Positions 9,127-17,978 of a DNA stretch of 64,000 nt are shown one piece after another. The position numbers were made by a program, and so were the translations under genes. The first letter of the stretch is position 1; every line of letters begins with the position of its first letter. The DNA is from Flexivirga meconopsidis (GTDB taxonomy: Bacteria; Actinomycetota; Actinomycetes; Actinomycetales; Dermatophilaceae): NCBI RefSeq assembly GCF_026162425.1, contig NZ_JAOBQJ010000001.1, positions 248,001 through 312,000 on the forward strand, given 5' to 3'. Below the pieces are notes generated by a model that made no database searches, had not been told where the DNA came from, and saw only the letters and a program-made list of their open reading frames with translations.

Positions 9127-9639
9127 GTGAGTGACGACGCCATACATCTGGGCAAGCCGGACGGACCCGACGAGAAGCCGGCCAGCCTCGGATATACCCG
9201 CGAGGACCGCCGCTGGATGATGGGGCTGTTCGGCGCAGGAGCCGCGATCCTGTTGGGCGCCGCGCCCTGGATCGCCCGATGGCTGCAGGACGTGCCGGGC
9301 GTGCCCTATCAAGACGCGATCGACGCGATCAGCCGATTCGACGACTGGTGGGCGCACGTAGTGCTGGCGGCGGCCGGGCTGGTGGTCGGAGTCATTGGCG
9401 CGGTCGTCATCGCGGCCACCGCGCACTACCTCGAGGTGTATGACGACCGGCTCGTCATCCGGCACGGCGAGGACCGGCGCACGGTCCCGCGCGACGAGAT
9501 CGTCGGTGTCTACCGGGAGGGCAAGAAGGTCGTGATCGACGGCAAGGGCGGACGCCGCATCTTCGAGCAGGAGGTCGAGGCGAAGGCTGCGCAGGTGCGC
9601 GACGCGTTCACCGGCAAGGGCTACCCCTACGAGTCGTGA
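9127..9639 (+). CDS. YqeB-like membrane protein with PH-like domain
   Basis: This 170-residue protein has two membrane segments (about residues 38-55 and 78-102, LAAAGLVVGVIGAVVIAATA) and a soluble C-terminal domain (HYLEVYDDRLVIRHGEDRRT ... REGKKVVIDGKGGRRIF) with the look of a bacterial PH domain. It resembles actinobacterial proteins annotated as YqeB family, whose role is unknown. Three in-frame GTG codons are possible (9091, 9115, 9127); the third is preferred because the sequence before it looks non-coding. It lies 71 bases after fbiC and is convergent with the TetR gene. Confidence 0.7.
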   Translation: MSDDAIHLGKPDGPDEKPASLGYTREDRRWMMGLFGAGAAILLGAAPWIARWLQDVPGVPYQDAIDAISRFDDWWAHVVLAAAGLVVGVIGAVVIAATAHYLEVYDDRLVIRHGEDRRTVPRDEIVGVYREGKKVVIDGKGGRRIFEQEVEAKAAQVRDAFTGKGYPYES

Positions 9640-9648
9640 CCCGCGCGG

Positions 9649-10293
9649 TCAGGCCTGCCTGGGCAGGATCTGCAGCAGGTCCTGGTAGAGCTGATCGGCG
9701 GCGTCGGGGGCGCCGAAGCTGTCCTCGCGCACCGCACGCTCGATCAGCGCGTCGACCTGCGCGGCCAGCAGCGCGAACGGCGGGTCGAACGTCCAGCCGA
9801 ACTCCCGATAGCGCTGCTCGATCTTGTCGTTGCGCTCGTAGCGGATCTTCTCCAGTTCGTCGGCATAGGTGCGCAGTGTCGAGTCGAACTGGCTCTGGTT
9901 GCGCAGGTCGTAGCGGATGCGGTGCATCTGTCGGTTCTCGCGGAAGCTGCTGGCGATCGCCGCGGCCAGGCCGGCGGAGTAGCTGGTCACGTCGACGGCC
10001 TCGTCGAGGCCGGCGGTGTCGAAGGTGTGGTTGTTGGACAGCATCCGCACGCACTCGGCCACGAGCGCGTCCTTGCTGCTGAAGTAGTAGTGCACCATCC
10101 CGTGCGAGAAGCGGGTGCGTCGCGCGACGTTGCGCACCGACACATGGGAGTAGCCGTGTTCGCTCCAGGTCTGGAGCGCGGCGACCGCAAGGTCGTGCCG
10201 GCGTCCGCGGTGGGTGGCGCTGTCGTTGGACGAAGCCGGTGAGGGCGCGGATTCGGTGAAGGGGATGGAGGCGCTCGTCGAGGTCACCTTCAT
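9649..10293 (-). CDS. TetR family transcriptional regulator
   Basis: This 214-residue regulator has an N-terminal TetR helix-turn-helix around residues 40-85 (SVRNVARRTRFSHGMVHYYF, then SSKDALVAEC) and a helical C-terminal ligand-binding half. ATG 10293 is preferred over the extended frame from 10335, which would add 14 residues of intergenic sequence. It is divergent from the PadR/transporter operon across a 146-base gap, so it may control that operon, itself, or both. The ligand is unknown. Confidence 0.88.
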   Translation of the reverse strand: MKVTSTSASIPFTESAPSPASSNDSATHRGRRHDLAVAALQTWSEHGYSHVSVRNVARRTRFSHGMVHYYFSSKDALVAECVRMLSNNHTFDTAGLDEAVDVTSYSAGLAAAIASSFRENRQMHRIRYDLRNQSQFDSTLRTYADELEKIRYERNDKIEQRYREFGWTFDPPFALLAAQVDALIERAVREDSFGAPDAADQLYQDLLQILPRQA

Positions 10294-10403
10294 AGTTTTG
10301 CACGCAGTTGTCCGCAGATTGTCGCTGCGGTGCAAGGAAAGTGGCGCGTGTTGTTAGGGCGGCTGTCAAAGTCGCGCACAAAACCTTTCATATTCGTGGC
10401 GGG

Positions 10404-10430
10404 CCTTAGGCCACGCCCCATCGCCTAAGG
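10404..10430. promoter_or_regulatory. Inverted repeat before the PadR-like gene
   Basis: CCTTAGGC (10404-10411) and GCCTAAGG (10423-10430) are perfect 8-base arms 11 bases apart, ending 9 bases before the GTG start of the PadR-type regulator. The position suits an autoregulatory operator for that regulator or for the divergent TetR protein. Confidence 0.5.
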
Positions 10431-10439
10431 TGCGGTGAC

Positions 10440-10991
10440 GTGGCGGACGACGACGAGCTACGACCGGCGACCCTCGCCGTGCTCGGTGTCGTCGCGGAGT
10501 CGCCGACGCACGGCTTCGCGGTCGCCGGCCTCTTCGCGGCGAACGGTGACCTGGGGCGGGTATGGCGCCTGCCCCGGCCGGTCATCTACCGCGAGCTCGC
10601 GCGTCTCGGCGAGGCCGGTCTGGTGCGGGAGGTCGGCGTCGAGACCGGCGGGCCCGGCCCGAGCCGGGTGGTCGTCGAGGTGACCGACGAGGGACGCGCG
10701 GTGCTTGACCGCTGGCTGGTCGAACCGGTGCAGCGCGCTCGCGAGGTGCGGGACGCACTGCTGCTCAAACTGGCGCTGCTGCATCGTCGCGGCGGTGACC
10801 CACGGCCGCTGATCGACGCGCAGCGCGCCGTCTTCGAGATGCGCGCGCGCGAGTTGGGCGCCGCGGCGGCGGCCACGTCGGTCGATGACTTCGAGCGCAC
10901 GCTGCTGCTCTGGCGCCTGAGCTCGACGCGGGCGGCGCTGGATTTCCTGAACGCGGTCGCGGCGGGCGCCATACCGGATGATGGCGAGTAG
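10440..10991 (+). CDS. PadR-type transcriptional regulator
   Basis: This 183-residue protein starts with a winged-helix domain (LAVLGVVAESPTHGFAVAGL, then YRELARLGEAGLVREVG), where PTHGFAVAG corresponds to the PadR pattern P.hGy.l. A helical C-terminal region (about 95-175) fits the PadR dimerisation domain. The start is GTG 10440, just after an inverted repeat. It is the first gene of an apparent operon with a molybdate/tungstate-type transporter (37 bases to the next start), so it may report metal-oxyanion supply. A 17-base palindrome covers its stop codon. Confidence 0.78.
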   Translation: MADDDELRPATLAVLGVVAESPTHGFAVAGLFAANGDLGRVWRLPRPVIYRELARLGEAGLVREVGVETGGPGPSRVVVEVTDEGRAVLDRWLVEPVQRAREVRDALLLKLALLHRRGGDPRPLIDAQRAVFEMRARELGAAAAATSVDDFERTLLLWRLSSTRAALDFLNAVAAGAIPDDGE

Positions 10992-11005
10992 TCACAGTGT
11001 GACTA
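10989..11005. promoter_or_regulatory. 17-base palindrome before the oxyanion-binding lipoprotein gene
   Basis: TAGTCACAGTGTGACTA is a perfect palindrome with a single central base. It overlaps the stop codon of the PadR-like gene and ends 23 bases before the next start codon. It may be an internal operator that lets the transporter be regulated separately from the regulator. Confidence 0.5.
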
Positions 11006-11028
11006 GTTGCCTGCTAGGTTCGTCGATC

Positions 11029-11952
11029 ATGAGCGCCCTCACTCGCCGCGGCCTGTTCGGACTGACCCTGGCCGGTGGCGTGTCGGCGTTGGCGGCCTGT
11101 GGGTCGTCGGGCAGCGACGGCTCGGGGGCGTCGCCGTCCGCACCTGCCGCAGCCGGTTCGTCGGGTGGTCCGACCGGCTCCGGCACGGTGAACGTGCTCT
11201 ATGCGGGGTCGCTGGTCACCCTGATGGAGAAGCAACTCGGCCCGGCTTTCGCCAAGGCGACCGGCTTCGACTTCGCCGGATTCGGAGCCGGCTCAACGGC
11301 GCTCGCCGCACAGATCAAGGGCAAGGTCCGCAAGGCGGACGTCTTCGTGAGCGCGAGCCCGAAGGCCGACGAGGCGATCATGGGCGAGCAGAACGGCAAC
11401 TGGGTGCAGTGGTACATCACCTACGCGGCCTCACCGCTGGTGCTCGGTTACAACCCCAAGAGCAAGTTCGCCGACAAGATCAAGGCCGGACCTTGGTATG
11501 ACGTGATCACTGCCGACGGCATCCGGATCGGGACCACCGACCCCAAGACCGACCCGAAGGGCAAGCTCGCCGCCCAGGCGCTGACCGACAACGGCAAGGA
11601 GCACCCGAAGCTGCTCGAGGTCGCCAAGGACGAGAAGACGATCTTTCCCGAGGAGACGCTCGTGGCCGATCTGCAGTCGGGGCAGCTGGATGCCGGCTTC
11701 TTCTACTCCAGCGAGGCCAAGGCCGCCGGCATCCCCACGGTGCAGCTGGCCGGCGTTTCGCTGAAGGCGACCTACACGGTGACCATCGTGAAGGACGCCC
11801 CCAACCCCGCCGGCGCCGAGTCGTTCATCGCCTACCTGCTCGGACCGAAGGGCACCACGACGTTGCGGCAGGACGGTTTCGAGCTGACCACCCCGCCCAA
11901 GGTGACCGGCACCGGCGTGCCCGCCGCGATCAGCAAGGTCATCACCTCCTGA
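11029..11952 (+). CDS. Molybdate/tungstate-type ABC transporter binding lipoprotein
   Basis: This 307-residue extracytoplasmic protein begins with a twin-Arg-like leader (TRRGLFGLTLAGG) and a lipobox LAAC, so it is probably exported folded and lipidated. After a Ser/Ala/Gly linker, the mature part (VNVLYAGSLVTLMEKQLGP ... KADVFVSASPKADEAIM) matches the WtpA/ModA class of binding proteins for molybdate or tungstate. ATG 11029 lies within a longer frame from 10978 that overlaps the PadR gene. The fused permease-ATPase gene begins 8 bases after it. Which oxyanion is bound cannot be told from the sequence alone. Confidence 0.86.
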   Translation: MSALTRRGLFGLTLAGGVSALAACGSSGSDGSGASPSAPAAAGSSGGPTGSGTVNVLYAGSLVTLMEKQLGPAFAKATGFDFAGFGAGSTALAAQIKGKVRKADVFVSASPKADEAIMGEQNGNWVQWYITYAASPLVLGYNPKSKFADKIKAGPWYDVITADGIRIGTTDPKTDPKGKLAAQALTDNGKEHPKLLEVAKDEKTIFPEETLVADLQSGQLDAGFFYSSEAKAAGIPTVQLAGVSLKATYTVTIVKDAPNPAGAESFIAYLLGPKGTTTLRQDGFELTTPPKVTGTGVPAAISKVITS

Positions 11953-11960
11953 GCAGCGCC

Positions 11961-13829
11961 GTGCCCAACTCGCGCCCCGTGCCCGGTCACCGCGCTCGCC
12001 CGCTCGGCTGGCTGGGGGCCTTGCTCGCGCTCTACCTGGCGATCCCGCTCGGCTACTTCCTGCTGCGTTTCGTCACCACTGAGGACAGCCGCGGCTTCGG
12101 CGAGCCCGGCCTCTGGGACGCGGCGCGCACTTCGGCGGTCTCGGCGGCCATCTCGGCGGCCGTCGTCTTCGTGCTCGGGGTGCCGCTCGGTTACTGGCTC
12201 GCGCACGCGCGCGGGCCGGTGCAGCGCGTGGTCGGGATGCTCGTGCAGCTGCCGCTCGCGCTGCCGCCGGTGATGAGCGGCATCGTGCTCATCTACCTGG
12301 TCGGGCCCTACACCTGGCTCGGTGAACTCTTCGACGGCCGGCTCACCGAGTCGCTCGCCGGAGTCGTCATCGCGCAGACGTTCGTGGCCGCGCCGTTCCT
12401 GGTGATCGCGGCACGGTCGGCGTTCGCCGCGGTCGATCCGGAGCTGGACGACATCGCGGCAACCCTCGGGCACCGGCCGCTGGCCCGTTTTGCCCGGGTC
12501 GACCTGCGGATCGCGGCCCCCGCCATACGAGCGGGACTGCTGCTGACCTTCTTGCGCGCCATCGGTGAGTACGGCGCGACGGTGCTGCTCGCCTATCACC
12601 CCTACACGCTGCCGGTCTTCACCGCCGTGCAGTTTCAGTCGACCGGCATCCCGTCGACGCAGGCCCCGACTGCCGTCGCGCTGGCGACTGCGGCAATCGT
12701 GTTGCTGGTGGCGGGTTTTCGGCTGCCGCGCCGCTGGCGGAGCCGTATGACGAAGGCCGCATCCGTGCCGCCGCCGACTCACCCGCCGGCAGTCTCACCG
12801 GAGCGGGTCAGTTTCGATCTCGACACTCGCGTGGGTGATTTCCACCTGCGGATGGCGCATCAGGCGACCAGCACCCGCGTGGCGGTGCTCGGCGCGTCGG
12901 GTGCCGGCAAGTCCATGTTGTTGCGGGCGCTCGCCGGCCTGCTCGGGCCCGACGTCGGCACCGTGCGGTGCGGCTCGGACGACCTGTCCCGCGTGCCTGT
13001 GGAGCGACGCCGGCTCGGCTACGTGCCACAACGGCACGGGCTGCTGCCGGACCGAACTGCCTGGCAACAGGCGACTTTCGGGGTGCGCGCTGATGCAGGT
13101 GTCGCGGCCTGGTGGTTTGAGACGCTTCGGCTGCAGGGTCTGCACGGGCGGCTGCCCGACCAGCTCTCGGGCGGGCAACAGCAGCGCGTCGGGCTGGCGG
13201 CGGCGCTCAGCCAGACGCCGCGCCTGGTGCTGCTCGACGAGCCGTTCACCGCGCTCGACGCGCCGGTCCGGCAGGAGCTGGTCACCGAGTTGCGGCGGTT
13301 GCAGCGCCGGGACGCGCTGTCGACCATCGTCGTCACGCACGATCCGCAGGAGGCCGCGATGCTCGCCGACGAGTTGGTCGTGGTTGCCGACGGCCGCATC
13401 GTCCAATCGGGTTCGGTGCGTGAGGTTTTCGATGCTCCGGCGTCGCCGCAGGTGGCCCGCCTGCTCGGCATCGAAAACGTGCTCGAAGGTGTCGCCGACG
13501 GTGGCGAACTCGTTGCCGGGTCGGTGCAGGTGCCGGTGCGGACCTGGCTGCCAGCCGGCACGCCGGTGACCTGGTGTGTGGCACCCCAGGACGTGCTGGT
13601 CGGCGCGGCCGGTGTGCCCGCGACCGTCGTTGACGTCGCCGACGTCGGCACGTCGGTGCTGGTCGACGTGGAGCTCGACGGCGGACCCTACCTGCGTGCC
13701 CGGTGCTCGACGGACGCTGCTGCCGCGCGGCTGGCTCCCGGTGCGCCGGTCTCGGTCGACTTCCGCCCGGACAGCGTGACCGTGTGGGCGCAGCCCGACT
13801 CGGCGCCCGTGCTCACCGGCCGACGCTGA
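11961..13829 (+). CDS. Fused ABC permease and ATPase for molybdate/tungstate (ModB-ModC type)
   Basis: This 622-residue protein joins two subunits that are usually separate. Residues about 15-265 are a ModB-type permease with five to six helices and the EAA-like loop (DDIAATLGHRPLARFARVDL). Residues about 275-490 are an ABC ATPase with Walker A GASGAGKS, signature LSGGQQQR, Walker B LVLLDEP and H-loop THD. Residues 500-615 resemble a TOBE oxyanion-sensing region. The fusion fixes a 1:1 ratio and implies a homodimeric transporter fed by the lipoprotein encoded just upstream. It starts at GTG 11961 and is convergent with the glycosyltransferase operon. Confidence 0.88.
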   Translation: MPNSRPVPGHRARPLGWLGALLALYLAIPLGYFLLRFVTTEDSRGFGEPGLWDAARTSAVSAAISAAVVFVLGVPLGYWLAHARGPVQRVVGMLVQLPLALPPVMSGIVLIYLVGPYTWLGELFDGRLTESLAGVVIAQTFVAAPFLVIAARSAFAAVDPELDDIAATLGHRPLARFARVDLRIAAPAIRAGLLLTFLRAIGEYGATVLLAYHPYTLPVFTAVQFQSTGIPSTQAPTAVALATAAIVLLVAGFRLPRRWRSRMTKAASVPPPTHPPAVSPERVSFDLDTRVGDFHLRMAHQATSTRVAVLGASGAGKSMLLRALAGLLGPDVGTVRCGSDDLSRVPVERRRLGYVPQRHGLLPDRTAWQQATFGVRADAGVAAWWFETLRLQGLHGRLPDQLSGGQQQRVGLAAALSQTPRLVLLDEPFTALDAPVRQELVTELRRLQRRDALSTIVVTHDPQEAAMLADELVVVADGRIVQSGSVREVFDAPASPQVARLLGIENVLEGVADGGELVAGSVQVPVRTWLPAGTPVTWCVAPQDVLVGAAGVPATVVDVADVGTSVLVDVELDGGPYLRARCSTDAAAARLAPGAPVSVDFRPDSVTVWAQPDSAPVLTGRR

Positions 13830-13839
13830 TGTCAACCGG

Positions 13840-13855
13840 CCGCGCTCGTGCGCGG
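13840..13855. terminator. Short hairpin between convergent operons
   Basis: CCGCGC-TCGT-GCGCGG lies between the stop codons of the transporter gene and the glycosyltransferase operon. No T-tract follows on either strand, so termination is only likely from the position. Confidence 0.4.
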
Positions 13856-14818
13856 TCACGACTGCAGCACCCGCGCCAGTTGGTGGGCGGCCCGCTCCGG
13901 GCTGGGTTGCACGGCGAGCGCACTCGGCAGCACCGTCGAGTCGGGGTCGTCCCACGCTCGCCGCAGGGCCGCGGCAAGGTCGTCGACGAGGCAGATGGCG
14001 CCGGGATTGAGCGTGGCAACCTCCTCGGCAAACGGGTTCCTGGTCGCGACCGGCCGGCGCCCGGCGGCGTTCCAGTGCGTGAGCGACCCGGACGCGGAGA
14101 CGTGCGCCGGCGCGGCGACCGGCACGCGGACCGTGGCCATGGCGTCGAGCAACTGCGCGTCCGGCAGATAGCCGGTGCACGCGAACGTGCGGCCCAGCTC
14201 GGCGGCGCTCCCGGCATACCGGTCGACCAGCGTCTCGTGCCCGGGCGAGGGGGCGCCGAGGTTGAGCAGGCGTGCCGCCCGAGGCAGCCCGGCCATTGCC
14301 GCGAGGACCTGTTCGTGGCCCTTGCCTGGGTAAATGAACCCTGCGATCGCCACAGCGCAGCCGCCTGGGCGAGCGGTCCGTTGCCGGGGCAGCACCGGTA
14401 GCGCGACCACCTCGACCGGCACGTCCGCCAGCCCGAGGTCGGCGAGCAGCCGGGCCTCGTGCCGGCTGCTGACGACCACCAGCCTGCTGCCCCGGGCGAC
14501 GCTTCGATAGACCTCGCTGCGCGCCGACTGAAGCGGTCCGTCGGACGGTTGGGGCACATCGTGCAGGGTGACCGAATACCGCCGGCCGGCAGTCAATTCG
14601 GCCAGCGTCGAGCGCGCCCGCCCGACTCCGCCGAACAGCTGGTCGGTGAAGTGCACGTGCACATCCGTGTCCGGGTGTGGGCGCAGGCGCGCGCGGGCCT
14701 GCTGTGCGTCGGCCGCGCGGACCACGGACGTGCCGGCGAAGGGCGGCTGGCTCAGCAGAAGCTGTGCGTGTGCCACTACGCCGTGGTGCTCCGGTCCCAC
14801 GACCAGGTGCACGGTCAC
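13856..14818 (-). CDS. Glycosyltransferase, GT-B fold (last gene of operon)
   Basis: This 320-residue protein has a GT4-like layout: an N-terminal nucleotide-binding half (MTVHLVVGPEHHGVVAHAQL, later RYSVTLHDVPQPSD and LVVVSSRHEARLLADLG) and a C-terminal donor half (AVAIAGFIYPGKGHEQVLAA, NLGAPSPGHE). The usual E-x7-E donor motif is weak. GTG 14818 overlaps the upstream stop as GTGA, which decides the start against an extended frame. It is the last of eight translationally coupled genes and presumably adds one sugar of the operon's product. Donor and acceptor are unknown. There is no signal peptide or membrane segment. Confidence 0.78.
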   Translation of the reverse strand: MTVHLVVGPEHHGVVAHAQLLLSQPPFAGTSVVRAADAQQARARLRPHPDTDVHVHFTDQLFGGVGRARSTLAELTAGRRYSVTLHDVPQPSDGPLQSARSEVYRSVARGSRLVVVSSRHEARLLADLGLADVPVEVVALPVLPRQRTARPGGCAVAIAGFIYPGKGHEQVLAAMAGLPRAARLLNLGAPSPGHETLVDRYAGSAAELGRTFACTGYLPDAQLLDAMATVRVPVAAPAHVSASGSLTHWNAAGRRPVATRNPFAEEVATLNPGAICLVDDLAAALRRAWDDPDSTVLPSALAVQPSPERAAHQLARVLQS

Positions 14819-17076
14819 CTGCGCCAGCCCCACTCTGCCTCGAGGTCAACCGGGTGGACGAGCGACCGGGGAACGACCCAGGGTGGCACCCTGTGGACGA
14901 CTCGCGAGGGAGTATGCCGGTGCGCCGCCCGCACGTCGACCACGCTCGCCTCGAGGTCGGGATGCCGGTAGATCACCGGACCGGCGCTGACGATCGCTTG
15001 AACGGTCTCAGTGAGGACGCACGGCGTCGACAACCGGATCTCCCACGGCGTGCGCCCTCGTCGATAGGTGGCGCGCACCCGATGGTCGGTCGCCAGCTCC
15101 GGCGGCGCGGTGATGCCCGGTGGAATGATGAGTGCAACGTCGCCAGACGCGAATACGCTTGCGGCGCAAGCGATCAGAGCAGCTTGGTTGTTCGCCTCGC
15201 GCAGCAGCACCGCGACCTGCGGGTGCTCCCAGGCCAGTGAACCGTGCCGCAATCTCGGGTCGGGTATCAGTTGCGCCAGCGCGCGCAGCTCCTTGTTCTT
15301 GCGCTCCACCCGGTCCGCGGCGGCGCCCCGCCTGCCCTGCTCCTCACCGTCGTGCCAGGCCACCGCGGCACCCACATGACGCAGGTCTGCGCCAGCGATC
15401 CAGGCTCGATGGGCAAGTTCCCAGTCCTCACCGCCGTACGCCCGGAAGGACTCCTCGAATCCGCCGATCCGCTCGAACAGGGCGCGGTCGATCCCGGCGA
15501 CCGCGCTGATGACGAAGCGGTAGGACCGCTCGTCAGCGTCGCGCAGCTCGCGGGTCGCGGCGTATCCCTCGTCGAGCCATGCCGGCTGTGGGAGCAGCTG
15601 GGCGCCGGCCGGCGCCTGGTCACCGTCCGGGCTCGACCAGGGTGTCTCGGGGTCGAGCAGCGCGTGCATCCGGCGGCCGACGACGAGGCCGCGCGTCTCG
15701 CGCACCGCGTCATACATGCGCTGGACGTAGGTGGCTGTCGGGGCCATATCGGCATCCAGGAAGAGCAGGACCGGTGCGCTGCCCGCGCCCACAGCCAGGT
15801 TGCGGGCGGCGCCCGCGCGGAAGCCGTCACGTCGCTGACGCCGCACCACAACCTGGAAGGGTCGCTGCCCGATGGCCGGTGGTGCCGGCGAGCCGTCGTC
15901 GCCGACCAGCACGGTCATCCGGTGCATGGGGAAGGTCTGTTGCTCCAGCGCGCTGAGCAACCGGTCGAGCGCTCGCTGATCGCGAAACCACGGGATGACG
16001 ACGTCCACCCTGGGCTCGACCAGGGCGGCGTAGCGCCGCGCGTGCGAGTGCGCCGTCCGCTCGCGATCGCGTGCCCGGGACGTCGCCAGCGTCGCCCGGT
16101 CGACGGGAGGGGCAGCCAGGCAGTCGGACAGCGCAGCATGCAGCGACTGCTCGGTGGCCGCCCGGTCCCCGAGCCGGTAGAGCGCGGTCGGTTGCTGGTC
16201 GGCATACGCGCCATGGTCGGGGGCCACGACGTGGACGCCGGCGTCGCGACATGCCTCGGCCCACCCGGAGTGCGTGCCCCAGCGGTAGGGCAGGACCGCG
16301 ATGTCCTGGCTTTCCAAGCCGGCTGCCAGAGCGTCATCATCCTGCCAGCCGAGGCGTTCCACCTCGACTTCATCGCCGCGCCGGGCGAGCCAGTCCGCCA
16401 GTTCGGCCGACCCAGCCCGCGGCCGCAGGTCGACGCGCAGCCGCACCGCCCGGCCCTCGGTCGAGAGGCGACGCACCACCTGCAGCAGTGGCTCGAGCAG
16501 CTCGACCGTCGCGGTCGCGGCGCGCACCGCACCCAGGTGCACTCCCACGATCACCGGCCCGTCCGGTGGCTTGGCAGGCCGTTGCCGGATGCGCTCCAAC
16601 GGCAGCACATGCGGATGAGCCACGACCGTCGTGGCGCGGTCCCACCGCTGACGGACACTGCGAGCCGCGGTCGGGGTGAGTGTGAAGAGTTCGTCCGCCG
16701 CCGGCACGAACACGTCGAGCAACCGGTCGTATGACGTTTGGTCCCTCAGGTGCGGGTTTGTCAGGTCGTGGACGGTCATCGCCAACGGCTTACCGAGGTC
16801 TCGTAGTGCCGCCACGAAGTCACGGGCCTGCTCGACGGTGAGGTGCTCGAAGCCGAAGTGCAGATGGACCAGGTCGAAGTCGTCGGCGTGCTCGCGGAGC
16901 CACGACACCGTCAGCCCCTGGTGCGGCCACCACTGACCGGGTTGCGGCTTGAGCGCGTCCGGCACCGGCGGGTCGGCAAGGTGCACCACGGCAGGAGCGC
17001 GCGCCGGCCCAGTGCCCGGCGCCGGGAGCAGATGTCGCACGTAGGTGTGGCCGGCGGGGATCGCGAGGACTCTCAC
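14815..17076 (-). CDS. Two-domain glycosyltransferase (GT-B plus GT2 fusion)
   Basis: This 753-residue soluble protein fuses two transferases. Residues 1-345 are a GT-B enzyme (DLVHLHFGFEHLTVEQARDF, MTVHDLTNPHLRD, then IAVLPYRWGTHSGW near 262). Residues about 357-600 are a GT2/GT-A enzyme (VDVVIPWFRDQRALDRLL, metal-binding LFLDADMAP near 442, FRAYGGEDWELAHRAW near 530). A C-terminal tail of about 130 residues is not recognised. GTG 17076 overlaps the previous stop as GTGA; the frame stays open 66 codons further but overlaps the preceding gene. Two activities in one chain suggest consecutive sugar additions. Confidence 0.82.
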   Translation of the reverse strand: MRVLAIPAGHTYVRHLLPAPGTGPARAPAVVHLADPPVPDALKPQPGQWWPHQGLTVSWLREHADDFDLVHLHFGFEHLTVEQARDFVAALRDLGKPLAMTVHDLTNPHLRDQTSYDRLLDVFVPAADELFTLTPTAARSVRQRWDRATTVVAHPHVLPLERIRQRPAKPPDGPVIVGVHLGAVRAATATVELLEPLLQVVRRLSTEGRAVRLRVDLRPRAGSAELADWLARRGDEVEVERLGWQDDDALAAGLESQDIAVLPYRWGTHSGWAEACRDAGVHVVAPDHGAYADQQPTALYRLGDRAATEQSLHAALSDCLAAPPVDRATLATSRARDRERTAHSHARRYAALVEPRVDVVIPWFRDQRALDRLLSALEQQTFPMHRMTVLVGDDGSPAPPAIGQRPFQVVVRRQRRDGFRAGAARNLAVGAGSAPVLLFLDADMAPTATYVQRMYDAVRETRGLVVGRRMHALLDPETPWSSPDGDQAPAGAQLLPQPAWLDEGYAATRELRDADERSYRFVISAVAGIDRALFERIGGFEESFRAYGGEDWELAHRAWIAGADLRHVGAAVAWHDGEEQGRRGAAADRVERKNKELRALAQLIPDPRLRHGSLAWEHPQVAVLLREANNQAALIACAASVFASGDVALIIPPGITAPPELATDHRVRATYRRGRTPWEIRLSTPCVLTETVQAIVSAGPVIYRHPDLEASVVDVRAAHRHTPSRVVHRVPPWVVPRSLVHPVDLEAEWGWRR

Positions 17077-17978
17077 CGGGCGCACAGCTGCCACCCCGCG
17101 TCGTGTCGTGAGACCAGACCCTGGCGCTCGAAGCCGGTCAGCCATCCCTCCGCCGGCCACCACCCCCATCGATCGGCGAAGATCTGGCCGTTGCGCACGA
17201 TCGAGCGCACGTGCTCGGTCGGTGGCGTGCTCGTCGGATGATGCTGGTGATAAGTGTCGGCGCCGCCGACCCACCCCAGGCCGACCCCGGACGCGGTCAC
17301 CCGGCAGGCGAAGTCGGTGTCCTCGACGCCATATCCGACGTAACTTTCGTCAAACCCGCCGACGCGCGCCCAGGTGTCGAGGGTGCACGCCATGGACAGC
17401 GACCAGAGCAGCGCATGGTCGCCGAGTTCGGCGGCGTCAGCGGGTGCCCGGCCAAGACCCGGCACGCGCGCTGTCGTGCCGGGTCGGGGATCCGGACGCG
17501 CCGGGTGAGGTGAGCGGTGGCGTGCGCAGAGGTCGAGCACGGCAGCGCCGGCAAACGGCAGGTCCAGCGGAGGAAGGTAGGTGACGGCGCCACAGGCGAC
17601 GGTGTGCGGATCGGCTTGCAGCGCCGCGGCATACCGCGGGAGTGTGCTGGCGGCCGGCAGGCAGTCGACGTCGAGGAGCAGCACCGCGTCGGCACCCAGG
17701 GACGCGGCCGTTGCCACGCCGACGTTGCGGGCGGTCGCCAGCGGCAGCTCCGGTCCGGACGTCGGGAGGTCGACCACGGTGGAGGTGGGCGCGACGAGTG
17801 ATCGCACGCTGGGGTCGCCCATCGCCACGACAACCCGCGGGCCGATCGACGGCAGGAGGGCGAGGACGGCCTCCTGCCGTCGTAGGTGCTGGTGCCGCCC
17901 CCGGACGATTGTCACGACCGCCATCGTGCTCGGAGTCGTGGCACCCACAGCCATGGCACTCACAGCCATGCCACTCAC
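17073..17978 (-). CDS. Glycosyltransferase family 2
   Basis: This protein of about 301 residues has a GT-A core: AVLLLDVDCLPAASTL (the DxD-like DVD), then VGGFDESYVGYGVEDTDFA, the conserved GFDE...G.EDtd region of GT2 enzymes. GTG 17978 overlaps the upstream stop as GTGA, but an internal ATG at 17924 (MAVVTIVRGR) begins the recognisable domain. The 18 codons between are an imperfect SGMAV/SAMAV repeat, so the true start is uncertain. There are no membrane segments. The fourth-last to second-last genes of this operon are all transferases, which suggests a defined oligosaccharide rather than a polymer. Confidence 0.82.
   Translation of the reverse strand: MSGMAVSAMAVGATTPSTMAVVTIVRGRHQHLRRQEAVLALLPSIGPRVVVAMGDPSVRSLVAPTSTVVDLPTSGPELPLATARNVGVATAASLGADAVLLLDVDCLPAASTLPRYAAALQADPHTVACGAVTYLPPLDLPFAGAAVLDLCARHRSPHPARPDPRPGTTARVPGLGRAPADAAELGDHALLWSLSMACTLDTWARVGGFDESYVGYGVEDTDFACRVTASGVGLGWVGGADTYHQHHPTSTPPTEHVRSIVRNGQIFADRWGWWPAEGWLTGFERQGLVSRHDAGWQLCAR

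Noticed and set aside
17077-17274. N-terminal extension of the two-domain glycosyltransferase
   Set aside because: It overlaps the preceding gene by 200 bases, and the GTGA start at 17076 follows the pattern of every other junction in the operon.
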